Below are positions 9,079-18,653 of a stretch of DNA of 21,436 nucleotides, piece by piece. Numbering within the stretch: position 1 is the stretch's first letter; each line of letters begins with the position of its first letter. The position numbers and the translations under genes are program-made. The notes below the pieces were generated by a model. That model saw nothing but the letters and a program-made list of their open reading frames with translations. It ran no database searches and was not told the DNA's origin. The DNA is from Pseudomonadota bacterium (GTDB lineage Bacteria > Pseudomonadota > Alphaproteobacteria > Rhizobiales > Hyphomicrobiaceae): NCBI GenBank assembly GCA_023430315.1, contig JAEZAW010000324.1, positions 1-21,436 of the forward strand. The letters run 5' to 3'.

Positions 9079-9714
9079 TTACTGCATCGGCGAATGGGCG
9101 CTCGGGATCATGATGAGGTTGTTCATCTCGTCGAGCAGCGGGCCGCCGACCTTGAGGAACGCCTGCCAGCCGGGATCCTTGACCGCATCGCCACGCGCCT
9201 TAGCGCGCGTGTTGAGATCGGGATAGGCCCACAGGTGCATGACCTCGTTGGGCTGGCCAGCCTCGGTGGTCCAGAGGCCGGAAATCTTGGAGTACTTCTG
9301 GCGGACTTCGAGGGCGCTGGTGAAGGCATCGAGCCACGGCTTCGCGCCGCCCGGCCGGCAGCGGTAGTAGCGCAGCTCATAGACGTTGCCCGTGGTCGCC
9401 GGCTTGGTCGGCGCGATGATCGGATTGAGGAGGCGGATGTCCTGGCGCAGCAGGTAAGGACGGATCAGCGGAATGTACTCTTCCGTCCAGCGCTTGTTCT
9501 TCTGCAGCTCGGCGCGGAGCCGCGCGCGGTCGTTGAGGCTCTCGTAGCTCCACAGGTGGACGACCTGATTGAGCGAGCCGATCTCGGTGATCCAGTAGCC
9601 TTCGAGCTTGCCGTAATTATCGCCGCGGATGTCGCGACCGACAGTGCCTGAATTCTTCGCGGCTTCGGCTCCCATGCCGGCCTTGAGCGTGTAGATGCGC
9701 AGCTCATTGATCAT
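9079..9714 (-). CDS. NIPSNAP family protein with two tandem domains
   Basis: A 211-residue protein made of two NIPSNAP-like ferredoxin-fold (dimeric alpha-beta barrel) repeats. The first is at about residues 1-100 (INELRIYTLKAGMG; GYWITEIGSLNQVVHLWSYE), the second at about 112-208 (VYELRYYRCRPGGAKPW; GLWTTEAGQPNEVMHLWAYP). The paired phrases TEIGSLNQVVHLWSY and TEAGQPNEVMHLWAY show an internal duplication. Small proteins of this fold often act in the cytoplasm as monooxygenase-like or ligand-binding units, but the bacterial members mostly have no assigned reaction. The start at 9714 has a strong ribosome site (AGGAGGAG). It stands between a convergent operon and the rimI end, so it is probably transcribed alone; the gap 9715-9820 holds no other gene. 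Confidence 0.88.
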   Translation of the reverse strand: MINELRIYTLKAGMGAEAAKNSGTVGRDIRGDNYGKLEGYWITEIGSLNQVVHLWSYESLNDRARLRAELQKNKRWTEEYIPLIRPYLLRQDIRLLNPIIAPTKPATTGNVYELRYYRCRPGGAKPWLDAFTSALEVRQKYSKISGLWTTEAGQPNEVMHLWAYPDLNTRAKARGDAVKDPGWQAFLKVGGPLLDEMNNLIMIPSAHSPMQ

Positions 9715-9820
9715 GGGCTCTCCTCCTGGGTGTCGTCTTTAAAGTTGGGAATGGATGCACGATAGGCTGCCGGCTCGGCCTTGTCATCCGATCGGCGCGC
9801 AGCTCAATCGAGCGCAGACG

Positions 9821-10303
9821 TCATGCCGGCGCGAGGTCGCGGGCGAGCTGGAGGGCGTCGTCACGGGCGCCGCCGGGAAGCGTATAGTAGGACTTGCGCA
9901 GGCCGATCTCGGTAAAGCCGCATGAGGCATAGAGCGCGCGGGCAGGCGCATTGCCGGCTGCCACATCGAGAAAGAGCCGCTTGGCATCCGAGCGTGCTGC
10001 GGCGCGCGCAGCGCCCTCGACGAGCTGGCGGCCGATGCCCTTTCGCTGACCATCCCGCGCGACGCCGATCGTCAGGATCTCCGCCTCGTCGGCCGCGATC
10101 TGGGCAATAATAAAACCGACGACCTGACGGCCTGGTTTCACGGCGACGAGAGCCAGCGATGCCGGATGCTCGATGAGGGCCTGGATGGCATCTCTGTCCC
10201 AGGCCGTGGGGAACAGCTCGGCGTGGATGGCGGCGATCCCGCCAGCATCCTCGGGCAAAGCCCAGAGCAGGCTGATGGGGCCGGTCGCTGGGCTCTTGCT
10301 CAT
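9821..10303 (-). CDS. rimI: Ribosomal protein S18-alanine N-acetyltransferase (GNAT family)
   Basis: A 160-residue GNAT acetyltransferase. The acetyl-CoA loop is VARDGQRKGIGRQL (81-94, core QRKGIG 86-91), and LFLDVAAGNAPARALYASCGF (110-130) is the typical RimI segment with N118 and Y125, ending in the conserved CGF. RimI acetylates the N-terminal alanine of S18; the related enzymes also acetylate other protein N-termini. The start overlaps the tsaB end by four bases (ATGA), so the genes are translationally coupled. The tsaB-rimI pairing is common in bacteria and supports the name over other GNAT enzymes. Confidence 0.88.
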   Translation of the reverse strand: MSKSPATGPISLLWALPEDAGGIAAIHAELFPTAWDRDAIQALIEHPASLALVAVKPGRQVVGFIIAQIAADEAEILTIGVARDGQRKGIGRQLVEGAARAAARSDAKRLFLDVAAGNAPARALYASCGFTEIGLRKSYYTLPGGARDDALQLARDLAPA

Positions 10304-10986
10304 GGGCGCCTCGCGATCGGTTGCGGCTGCGGTTTCACATCAGGCGCGCGCAGGTAGAGCGGGCTGACAGTTCCGGACGGTGGCCGATCAGCGGCGAGCT
10401 GAGCCAGGAAGCGCGCGTGCGGCTCTATGGTCGGCAGCGCCGTCTCGATGTCGGTACCGGCAGCTTCGGCGACGAGCGACGCACCGGAGCCGATCACGAG
10501 CGCATCGTGCTCGCGCGCCAGTGCGGCAGCCGCCTCGGCCGTGAGCAGGGCAGGCGCGCCATCGCCAGCCCCGTCGCCGTGAAGCGCGCAGTAGAGTGCG
10601 CCCCGGCGAGCATCGATGGCAACCAGCAACGCGCGCGAGGCCGTCGAATGCCCGAGCAGCGTCCGCGCGCGCGCAGCGATCACTTCGAGACTGCTGATCC
10701 CGACCACGGGACGCCCGGCCGAAAGCGCGAAAGCGCGTGCCGCCGCCACGCCGACGCGCACACCCGTGAAAGTGCCGGGACCGATGGTCACGGCAAAGCG
10801 CTCGATATCCGCGAACGTGCGTCCCGCCGCGGCCATGACCTCGGCGATCATGGGCATGAGGCGTTCGGCATGTCCTGTCAGGCGCGGCTCATAGGCCTCG
10901 CGGATGAGCCAGTCGCCGTTCGCCGCAGGATAGCGCAGCGCAACGGAGACGGCCCCGAGACAGGTGTCGAACGCGAGAATGGCCAT
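10300..10986 (-). CDS. tsaB: tRNA threonylcarbamoyladenosine biosynthesis protein TsaB
   Basis: A 228-residue member of the ASKHA fold, the partner that pairs with TsaD (and TsaE) to place the t6A modification on tRNAs decoding ANN codons. The N-terminus MAILAFDTCLGAVSVAL has the expected beta-hairpin start. HAERL (39-43) and VTIGPGTFTGVRVGVAAAR (66-84) are the conserved TsaB marks. The length is normal. It starts 9 bases after the nitroreductase stop and overlaps rimI by four bases, so the three genes should share a transcript. Confidence 0.93.
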   Translation of the reverse strand: MAILAFDTCLGAVSVALRYPAANGDWLIREAYEPRLTGHAERLMPMIAEVMAAAGRTFADIERFAVTIGPGTFTGVRVGVAAARAFALSAGRPVVGISSLEVIAARARTLLGHSTASRALLVAIDARRGALYCALHGDGAGDGAPALLTAEAAAALAREHDALVIGSGASLVAEAAGTDIETALPTIEPHARFLAQLAADRPPSGTVSPLYLRAPDVKPQPQPIARRP

Positions 10987-10995
10987 GCGGCCACC

Positions 10996-11589
10996 CTAGA
11001 TGATCTTCGCCACCTCGTCGAACGTCAGGCGTGGGAGACGACCCATCAGCGCTGACGTATCACCGTAGCCGAGATTGATCAGGAAGTTGGATTTGATCTT
11101 GCCGTCGGGGAAGAACTCTTTGTCGACGCCCGCCTGATTGTAGCCCGACATCGGACCCGTATCGAGACCGAGCGCCCGTGCCGCGAGAATGAAGTACGCG
11201 CCCTGCAATGTGCCGTTACGGAAGGCCGTGGCCTCGGCGTGGGCGGGGCTGCCCGTGAACCAACTCTTGGCCGCCTGATTATGCGGGAAGGTGCGCGGCA
11301 GGTTCTCGAAGAACTCGAGATCGTGCGCGAAGATCGCGCAGACCGGCGCCGACATGGTCTTGTCACGGTTGCCTTCCGACAGGAACGGCTTCAGGCGCGC
11401 CTTGGCCTCCTGCGTTTTCACGAACAGGATGCGCGCCGGCTGGCAGTTGGCACTTGTGGGGCCGAGCTGAGCGAGCTCCACGACCTGCTTGAGCAGGCTG
11501 TCCGGCACGTCCTTATCGAGAAACTTGTTGTGCGTGCGGGCCGTGCGAAAGAGCTGGTCGAGCGCGGCGGCGTCGATGGTTGAGGCCAT
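10996..11589 (-). CDS. Nitroreductase family protein, RutE/malonic semialdehyde reductase-like
   Basis: A 197-residue FMN-dependent nitroreductase-fold enzyme of the RutE-like subgroup. QLGPTSANCQPARILFVKT (41-59) is the signature of this group, and the later segments AYFILAARALGLDTGPMSGYN and FLINLGYGD form the rest of the flavin site. Relatives reduce malonic semialdehyde in pyrimidine breakdown, but no other rut genes lie nearby, so the substrate is open; a general quinone or nitro reductase is possible. ATG 11589 is chosen because AGGAA precedes it and the length equals the family's (about 196); the frame continues upstream to 11709 without a family match. The gene is first in a tight set with tsaB and rimI. 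Confidence 0.88.
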   Translation of the reverse strand: MASTIDAAALDQLFRTARTHNKFLDKDVPDSLLKQVVELAQLGPTSANCQPARILFVKTQEAKARLKPFLSEGNRDKTMSAPVCAIFAHDLEFFENLPRTFPHNQAAKSWFTGSPAHAEATAFRNGTLQGAYFILAARALGLDTGPMSGYNQAGVDKEFFPDGKIKSNFLINLGYGDTSALMGRLPRLTFDEVAKII

Positions 11590-11721
11590 GAGGGGTTCCT
11601 TGTGCTTGGGTGCCGATCGGATGGCATCATGAGATGTGGGGCGCGAAAAGTGCACTGCAATTTTTAGGGAGCGATCACGCGCCATGCCAATACGGGCAAT
11701 GGACAGCAAACACGCCGGTCC

Positions 11722-11754
11722 CCAAAATGAAAAAGCCCCGCGATGCGGGGCTTT
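11722..11754 (-). terminator. Rho-independent terminator after nfu
   Basis: A perfect 10-bp stem, AAAGCCCCGC (11732-11741) and GCGGGGCTTT (11745-11754), with a 3-base loop. On the minus strand it is followed by TTTTTCATTTT, the T-rich tail expected of an intrinsic terminator. It lies 23 bases past the nfu stop and separates the trpS-usp-nfu block from the nitroreductase-tsaB-rimI block. Confidence 0.9.
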
Positions 11755-11777
11755 CTCGTTACTGGATGTCTCGACGC

Positions 11778-12335
11778 TCAGACGGGGCGCACTTCCTGTA
11801 CCTCGGGGAGGAAGTGCTGCAGCAGGCGCTCGATGCCGCCACGCAGTGTCGCCGTCGAACTCGGGCAGCCGGCGCAGGCGCCGCGCATGTGCAGATAGAC
11901 GATGCCCTCGCGGAAGCCGTGGAACACGATGTCGCCGCCGTCATTGGCAACGGCCGGGCGCACGCGCGTGTCGAGCAGCTCCTTGATGGCCTTGACGGTC
12001 TCCTCGTCCTTCTCGTCGTAGTCGCCGCCGGGCAGCGCCTCGCCGTCCTCGCCGCCCTCCATGACCGGCGCGCCGGACATGTAGTGCTCCATGATCGCGC
12101 CGAGGATCGCGGGCTTCAGATGCTGCCACTCGCCATCGCCCTTGGTGACGGAAATGAAGTCCGAACCGAGGAACACACCGCGCACGCCATCGATTGCGAA
12201 CAGGCGCCGGGCGAGCGGCGAGGCGTCCGCCTCGTCCAGGTCGCGGTAGTCCGCCGTGCCGTCGGTAAGCACCGACTTGCCAGGGATGAACTTGAGCGTG
12301 GCCGGATTGGGGGTCGGCTCGGTCTGGATGAACAT
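11778..12335 (-). CDS. NifU family Fe-S scaffold/carrier protein (Nfu type)
   Basis: A 185-residue protein with an Nfu N-terminal domain (MFIQTEPTPNPATLKFIPG, to about residue 90), an acidic linker (GGEDGEALPGGDYDEKDEE) and a NifU C-terminal domain. The latter holds LDTRVRPAVANDGGDIVFHG and the cluster-binding CxxC as GACAGCPSS (Cys154, Cys157). Proteins of this build carry 4Fe-4S clusters to target enzymes in the cytoplasm; they lack the IscU-like domain of nitrogenase NifU. A promoter is seen upstream (12415-12443) and a terminator downstream (11722-11754), so it can be transcribed on its own although it follows the universal stress gene. Confidence 0.94.
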   Translation of the reverse strand: MFIQTEPTPNPATLKFIPGKSVLTDGTADYRDLDEADASPLARRLFAIDGVRGVFLGSDFISVTKGDGEWQHLKPAILGAIMEHYMSGAPVMEGGEDGEALPGGDYDEKDEETVKAIKELLDTRVRPAVANDGGDIVFHGFREGIVYLHMRGACAGCPSSTATLRGGIERLLQHFLPEVQEVRPV

Positions 12336-12414
12336 GGCTGTCCTCTTGGTACTTCGCGATCCCGATCGGGACCGGGTCGCGGCAGGGCCGGCAATCGGCC
12401 AGGATTTTGGAATC

Positions 12415-12443
12415 TTTCTAGTCTAGCGGGCCGGCTGCGTCAA
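12415..12443 (-). promoter_or_regulatory. Sigma-70-type promoter of nfu
   Basis: On the minus strand TTGACG (12438-12443, five of six) is followed after exactly 17 bases by TAGAAA (12415-12420, four of six). It would start transcription near 12408, about 70 bases before the nfu ATG. Confidence 0.55.
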
Positions 12444-12556
12444 ACCCGACTCTCTGGATATCCATTTGGGCATGGAATGCCAGCGGATCAACGCCACACT
12501 ATGCAGCTCACGCCGGATTCGGACCGCTTATCAGCTATGCAGGACACTGTTCCGAC

Positions 12557-13060
12557 TCAGGCGAACGCCTTAAGGTCCTCGAGCGAGAGATTGCCGGGCA
12601 CGACCGTGATCGGCACATGGAAATTGCCCGCCATGGGCCCCGAGCCGATCGCCGAGACGAGGGGGCCTGGCCCCTTGGGATCGATCGAGGCGCCAAGCAC
12701 GAGGATGGCAACGTCCTCGTCGTCTTCAATGGCCTTGACGATCTGCTCCGCCTTGTTGCCTTCGAGGATGACTTCCTCGTGCTCCAGGGCCTCGAAGCCG
12801 GCGTTGTTCAGCTTGCGCCGCATGAGGCGGAAGAGAGCCTTGGCCTTGTTGGTTTCCTCCTCGAGCTGCACCTGCCGGATGCCCGCCCAATGCTGGTATT
12901 CCTGCGGCTCGATGACATAGAGCAGGAGCAGGCGCCCGCTCGTGTGCGAGATGCGCAGCGCTGCATAGAAGAGCGCCGACTCGACCTCCGCCGACTCGTC
13001 GACCACCACCAGGAATTTCCGCTGGTGTCCCTGCTCGAAGACACGTCTCTGCTTGGCCAT
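12557..13060 (-). CDS. Universal stress protein (UspA family)
   Basis: A 167-residue single-domain Usp. The first strand KFLVVVDESAEVESALFYAA (15-34) has the conserved Asp. The C-terminal part has VAILVLGASIDPKGPGPLVSAIGSG and ends in HVPITVVPG. The usual nucleotide loop (G-2x-G-9x-G-S/T) is present only in altered form, so ATP binding is uncertain. Usp proteins are cytoplasmic dimers made under stress. It lies 67 bases after trpS and before nfu on the same strand, an order I recall from Hyphomicrobiales genomes. Confidence 0.9.
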   Translation of the reverse strand: MAKQRRVFEQGHQRKFLVVVDESAEVESALFYAALRISHTSGRLLLLYVIEPQEYQHWAGIRQVQLEEETNKAKALFRLMRRKLNNAGFEALEHEEVILEGNKAEQIVKAIEDDEDVAILVLGASIDPKGPGPLVSAIGSGPMAGNFHVPITVVPGNLSLEDLKAFA

Positions 13061-13127
13061 GATGTGACCTGCCGTTGCTACAGGCGCCCAGATTTGGCGC
13101 GCCCTCAGCTTGCCTCATGGGATACTA

Positions 13128-14171
13128 TCACGAACGGACGAAGCCGACGATGTCCTTCACCTCGTTCAGGATCGGTTGCGCCAGCTCCCGCGCGCGACTG
13201 GCCCCATCTGCTAGAATTCGGTCGATTTCGGCCGGATCTGCGGAAAGGCGGCTCATCTCGCTCGTTATCGGGGCAAGCTTGGCAACGGCGACTTCGGAAA
13301 GGGCCTTCTTGAAAGTCGAGAATTGCCCGCCTCCGAACTGTCGCAGCGTCTCCGCCTGCGTGATCCCAGCGAGCGCCGCGTAGATGCCCGTCAGGTTGTC
13401 GGCTTCCGGCCGCCCTTCGAGGCCCTTCAGCTCGGAGGGCAATGCATCTGGATCGGTCTTGGCCCGCTGGATCTTGCGCGCGATTGTCTCCGCGTCATCG
13501 GTCAGGTTGATGCGCGAAAGATCGGACGGGTCCGATTTCGACATCTTCTTCGTGCCGTCACGAAGGCTCATGACGCGCGTTGCCGGCCCGAGAATGATCG
13601 GCTCGGGCTGCGGAAAGAAGATGCCGTCGGCGTATCCCTTCGCGGCGATCGCCTGGTTCCAGTCGTTGTTGAACTTCTGAGCGATGTCGCGTGCGAGCTC
13701 CAGATGCTGCTTCTGGTCCTCGCCGACCGGCACGTGCGTACCGCGGTAGACGAGAATGTCAGCTGCCATCAGGTTCGGATAGGCATAGAGGCCCACCGAG
13801 GCGTTCTCGCGGTCCTTGCCGGCCTTCTCCTTGAACTGCGTCATGCGGTTCAGCCAGCCGAGACGCGCGACGCAATTGAACACCCACGCCAGTTCCGCGT
13901 GCGCGGACACCTGGCTCTGATTGAAGAGGATGCTCTTCTTCGGATCGATGCCGGAGGCAATATAGGCCGCAGCCGCGCGCCGGATCGACTGGCGCAGCTC
14001 CTCCGGATCGAGCCAATCGGCCGTGATCGCGTGCAGGTCGACGACGCAGTACAGGCACTCGTGCGTGTTCTGCATGGACACCCAGTTGATGAGCGCGCCC
14101 AGATAGTTGCCAAGGTGCAGGCTGCCCGTGGGCTGCATGCCGGAGAAAACGCGGGGGCGGAGTGCGATCAT
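13128..14171 (-). CDS. trpS: Tryptophanyl-tRNA synthetase
   Basis: A 347-residue class I aminoacyl-tRNA synthetase that charges tRNA-Trp. The N-terminus VFSGMQPTGSLHLGNYLGA holds the HIGH-type motif as SLHLGN (17-22). GEDQKQHLELARDIA (150-164) is the tryptophan-site segment, and KKMSKSDPSD contains the KMSKS loop (209-213). The length is normal. ATG 14171 is preferred because MIALRPRVFSGMQPTG matches family starts and GAGGA lies nine bases upstream; the open frame to 14264 adds an unlikely Arg-rich segment. The gene is divergent from the ROK gene. Confidence 0.95.
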   Translation of the reverse strand: MIALRPRVFSGMQPTGSLHLGNYLGALINWVSMQNTHECLYCVVDLHAITADWLDPEELRQSIRRAAAAYIASGIDPKKSILFNQSQVSAHAELAWVFNCVARLGWLNRMTQFKEKAGKDRENASVGLYAYPNLMAADILVYRGTHVPVGEDQKQHLELARDIAQKFNNDWNQAIAAKGYADGIFFPQPEPIILGPATRVMSLRDGTKKMSKSDPSDLSRINLTDDAETIARKIQRAKTDPDALPSELKGLEGRPEADNLTGIYAALAGITQAETLRQFGGGQFSTFKKALSEVAVAKLAPITSEMSRLSADPAEIDRILADGASRARELAQPILNEVKDIVGFVRS

Positions 14172-14338
14172 CGTCCATTGTCCTCGAAAAGGGCCCTTCA
14201 GGCCGCGCCGGTTATTGCGCGCCCGCGAGCGGGGGGCAAGGGGGTGCGGTCGAGCGGCCTCCAATGACGGCTAACGCCAGTAGGTCAGCATCTGGCGGCG
14301 CCCAATGAGGGGAACCGGTCGGCCAGTTCAACCGTTCA

Positions 14339-14368
14339 TTGCACGCACCGCGCGGCTCATCCGTGCAA
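14339..14368. promoter_or_regulatory. Inverted repeat upstream of the ROK-family gene
   Basis: TTGCACG (14339-14345) and CGTGCAA (14362-14368) are exact inverted repeats 16 bases apart (23 bases centre to centre), 36 to 65 bases before the ATG at 14404 in the trpS/ROK divergent gap. The spacing suits two faces of a dimeric regulator, but no matching regulator gene is in the window. The rest of the gap (14172-14338) shows GC-rich sequence and no gene. Confidence 0.35.
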
Positions 14369-14403
14369 CCCGGGCAATCCCAGACAAACCGAGATTCTGC
14401 AAA

Positions 14404-15480
14404 ATGGCCGAGACCGCCGATCGCCCGACGCTCCCGACGCATGGCGCCGCCACGCTCCCGAGCGTCACGGTCGACAACTACAACCTGGAGCTGGAAGACA
14501 ACGAGGGGTTCATCGGCGACAGGGCCCGTCGTGCGGCATTCCGTGAAGCGCTCGATGATTGGCGCAAGCATCACAAGGCCGTGTCGGGTGAGGATCCGCT
14601 TGGCGAAACCAAGACGGACGATCTCAGCAAAAAGCAGCTCGATGAGCTGCTCGCGAGCGGCTCGGTCGAGGCTGCCGGCATCATTCTCAGTGCGATCGAG
14701 GACTACGCGCAGGCGCTCTTCACGGTGCTCCGCCGTTTTCTCAAGAACAAGGCCTGGGCGGAGACCGAGGCCATCGTCTTCGGTGGCGGCTTTCGCGCGA
14801 GCCGCATCGGCGAGCTTGCGATCGGTCGCGCCGGCGCGCTCCTCAAGTCCGATGACATCGATGTCGATCTCGAGCTTATCGAGCACCATCCCGACGAGGC
14901 GGGCCTCATCGGCGCGGCACATCTGCTGCCGGCGTGGATGCTCGACGGGCACAACGCCATGCTGGCCGTCGACGTCGGCGGAACGAACATCCGCGCCGGC
15001 ATTGTCGAGCTTCGCCTCGGCAAGTCCAAGGATCTCTCGTCGGCCCGCATTGCCGAGTCACATCTCTGGCGTCATGCCGATGAGAAGGTCTCGCGCACCG
15101 AGACGATCGATCACCTTACGGACCTGCTGCAGTCGCTGATCAAGACCGCGAAGAAGGAGAAGCTCTCGCTCGCGCCGGTGGTCGGCATCGGATGCCCCGG
15201 TATCATCGAGGCGGATGGCAGCATCGCGCGAGGTGCGCAGAACCTGCCGGGCAACTGGGAGAGCAGTCGGTTCAACTTTCCTGCCGCCGTGACCGAGAGC
15301 ATTCCAAACATCGGCGACCACGAGACGATGATCGTCATGCACAACGACGCTGTCGTGCAGGGCCTGAGCCATTTGCCGCGTGCCCAGAAGCGCAAGCACT
15401 GGGGCATCCTCACCATCGGCACGGGCCTCGGCAACGCGCGCTTCTCGACGCGTGCCGTGGGCAAGCGGAAGGGGCGCTGA
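14404..15480 (+). CDS. ROK-family sugar kinase-like protein with circularly permuted domain order
   Basis: A 358-residue protein with the conserved ROK (glucokinase/repressor) segments in swapped order. Residues about 40-180 look like the normal C-terminal lobe: the helix SVEAAGIILSAIEDYAQALF, AIVFGGGFRASRIGE (123-137) and DEAGLIGAAHLL (164-175), which usually closes a ROK protein. Residues 187 to the end look like the normal N-terminal lobe: AVDVGGTNIRAGIVEL (188-203, phosphate loop), GIGCPGIIEADG (261-272), NLPGNWESSRFNFP (280-293), HNDAVVQGL (313-321, with the expected catalytic Asp315) and TIGTGLGNARF (337-347). The ROK zinc motif CxCGxxGCxE is absent. The substrate is unknown. ATG 14404 is preferred; the upstream frame from 14305 has no family-like sequence. 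I recall similar permuted proteins in other Hyphomicrobiales. Confidence 0.85.
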   Translation: MAETADRPTLPTHGAATLPSVTVDNYNLELEDNEGFIGDRARRAAFREALDDWRKHHKAVSGEDPLGETKTDDLSKKQLDELLASGSVEAAGIILSAIEDYAQALFTVLRRFLKNKAWAETEAIVFGGGFRASRIGELAIGRAGALLKSDDIDVDLELIEHHPDEAGLIGAAHLLPAWMLDGHNAMLAVDVGGTNIRAGIVELRLGKSKDLSSARIAESHLWRHADEKVSRTETIDHLTDLLQSLIKTAKKEKLSLAPVVGIGCPGIIEADGSIARGAQNLPGNWESSRFNFPAAVTESIPNIGDHETMIVMHNDAVVQGLSHLPRAQKRKHWGILTIGTGLGNARFSTRAVGKRKGR

Positions 15481-15504
15481 GGCTGCGCGAATTCAGCCGG
15501 CGGT

Positions 15505-16095
15505 TCAGGTGCGTTCGATGGCGCGCTCGAGCCGTCGGCTGAGAACCCAGGAGAGGCCGAGGAAGGCAATCAGCATAACCGCGCCCAAACCCGAGGAGGT
15601 CTGGCTCATGACCTTCTCCGAGAGTTCGCCGAATGCGTAGCCGGCCGAGACGACGGCGACCGACCAGATGCCGGCGGCTACGAAGTTCAGGGCGAGAAAA
15701 CTCGACCAGGAAAGCGACGATACGCCGTAGGCAAAGCCGGCGACTCCACGAATGCCATGCGGATAGCGGTGAATGAGGATCATCCAGATATGATGACGGG
15801 CGGCCAATAGCGCCGCCGTTTGGATGGCGCGCTGCAGGCGGGGGAACGTCCCGAGCCAATGCGTCCCGTAGCGGCGCCCGATCCAGAACCGGACCACGTC
15901 GCCGACGAAGCTGCCGAGCCAGCAGACAAAGATCAACGTCCCGAAATTGAGCGCGCCGGAATGGGCGGCATATCCCGCGAACATCGCGAGCAGCAAGCTA
16001 TGCGAGCTCGCATAGGCAAACATCAGGCCGTAGATGGCGTCGTGGTTCTGGCGAATGATCTCTAAGAAGGACGCAAGATCGGTCGGAAACAGCAC
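15505..16095 (-). CDS. DedA/VTT-domain inner-membrane protein
   Basis: About 196 residues with four to five hydrophobic segments and the DedA (VTT/SNARE-associated) pattern. The glycines and arginines fall as expected in FVGDVVRFWIGRRYG and in IHRYPHGIRGVAGFAYGVSSLSW, where the two arginines match the functional Arg pair of the family. DedA proteins support lipid-carrier recycling and proton-dependent homeostasis at the membrane; this member's exact substrate is unknown. No ATG starts the frame. GTG 16095 is chosen because AGGTG sits five bases upstream; GTG 16125 would add ten residues (MARLPLTGVR) but has no ribosome site. It is convergent with the ROK gene, 24 bases apart. Confidence 0.82.
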   Translation of the reverse strand: MLFPTDLASFLEIIRQNHDAIYGLMFAYASSHSLLLAMFAGYAAHSGALNFGTLIFVCWLGSFVGDVVRFWIGRRYGTHWLGTFPRLQRAIQTAALLAARHHIWMILIHRYPHGIRGVAGFAYGVSSLSWSSFLALNFVAAGIWSVAVVSAGYAFGELSEKVMSQTSSGLGAVMLIAFLGLSWVLSRRLERAIERT

Positions 16096-16224
16096 GCGGA
16101 CACCTGTGAGTGGCAGCCGCGCCACGACGTGCGACGGCCTATCCGGTGCTCGCTAGCATCCGCACGCGTCCATGCCAATAGGGCAACGTGTGTGCGGGGC
16201 TTCCACTGCCTTCGGACAGCGCGT

Positions 16225-16701
16225 TCAGTAAGGTGTGCCGTCTTTTCGCGAGAAGGCGTATTTGCCGTCGGAGCTGAGCTTTGCGTGCAGGTCGAGCGTC
16301 GGATAGGTGATCTCGTCTCCTGCCGTGCGGTCGCCCACGACGAGCAGCAGCACATCTTCGGAGGATTCATTGACAAAGCGATGCGCGTCGCCCGTGCCGG
16401 CGGGAAAGCCCGCGCACATGCCGGCCTTCAGCACCTGGCGTCCGGCATTGGTTTCGAGCACAGCCTCCCCCTTCAGGACGTAGATGAACTCATCCTGGTG
16501 CGAGTGGGCGTGCCGGCTCGAGGATTGGCCGCCCGGCACGATGCGCGTGAGATTGACGCCGTAGTTGCGAATGCCGGCATGATCGCCAAGCCGGCGGTTC
16601 CAGCGGTTCTGATTCACGCCGCGGAGCTCTTCCGGATAGCTCGTGTAGTTCGTTTCTGCGACGTCGGATGGATCGAAAGCTGGCAGGGTGGGCTTGGACA
16701 T
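16225..16701 (-). CDS. Cupin domain-containing protein
   Basis: A 158-residue single-domain cupin. Motif 1 is SSSRHAHSHQDEFIYVLKGEA, with metal-ligand candidates His64, His66 (or His68) and Glu71. Motif 2 is FPAGTGDAHRFVNES, with His107. This metal set is typical of cupin_2 proteins, which bind small carbohydrates, acids or act as isomerases or dioxygenases; the sequence does not say which. RNWN-type residues before the barrel and the tail TYPTLDLHAKLSSDGKYAFSRKDG resemble stand-alone cupins annotated as transcription-independent sugar-binding proteins. ATG 16701 has GAGGTG five bases upstream and is preferred over the frame's earlier ATG 16758. Its neighbours (DedA, RecQ) give no functional clue. 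Confidence 0.85.
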   Translation of the reverse strand: MSKPTLPAFDPSDVAETNYTSYPEELRGVNQNRWNRRLGDHAGIRNYGVNLTRIVPGGQSSSRHAHSHQDEFIYVLKGEAVLETNAGRQVLKAGMCAGFPAGTGDAHRFVNESSEDVLLLVVGDRTAGDEITYPTLDLHAKLSSDGKYAFSRKDGTPY

Positions 16702-16729
16702 CGGACACCTCACGCGCGAATGGGCTGCG

Positions 16730-16735
16730 TTTATA
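16730..16735 (-). promoter_or_regulatory. Candidate -10 element of the cupin gene
   Basis: TATAAA on the minus strand, 29 bases before the cupin ATG. At 17-18 bases upstream there is no good -35, but an inverted repeat CGCAC (16754-16758) / GTGCG (16770-16774) covers that position, as might be seen at an activator-dependent promoter. Confidence 0.35.
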
Positions 16736-16781
16736 TGAGAGGCGCGAGGTGAGCGCACGTCCGAATATTGTGCGGCGTCTG

Positions 16782-18653
<1,872 letters not shown>

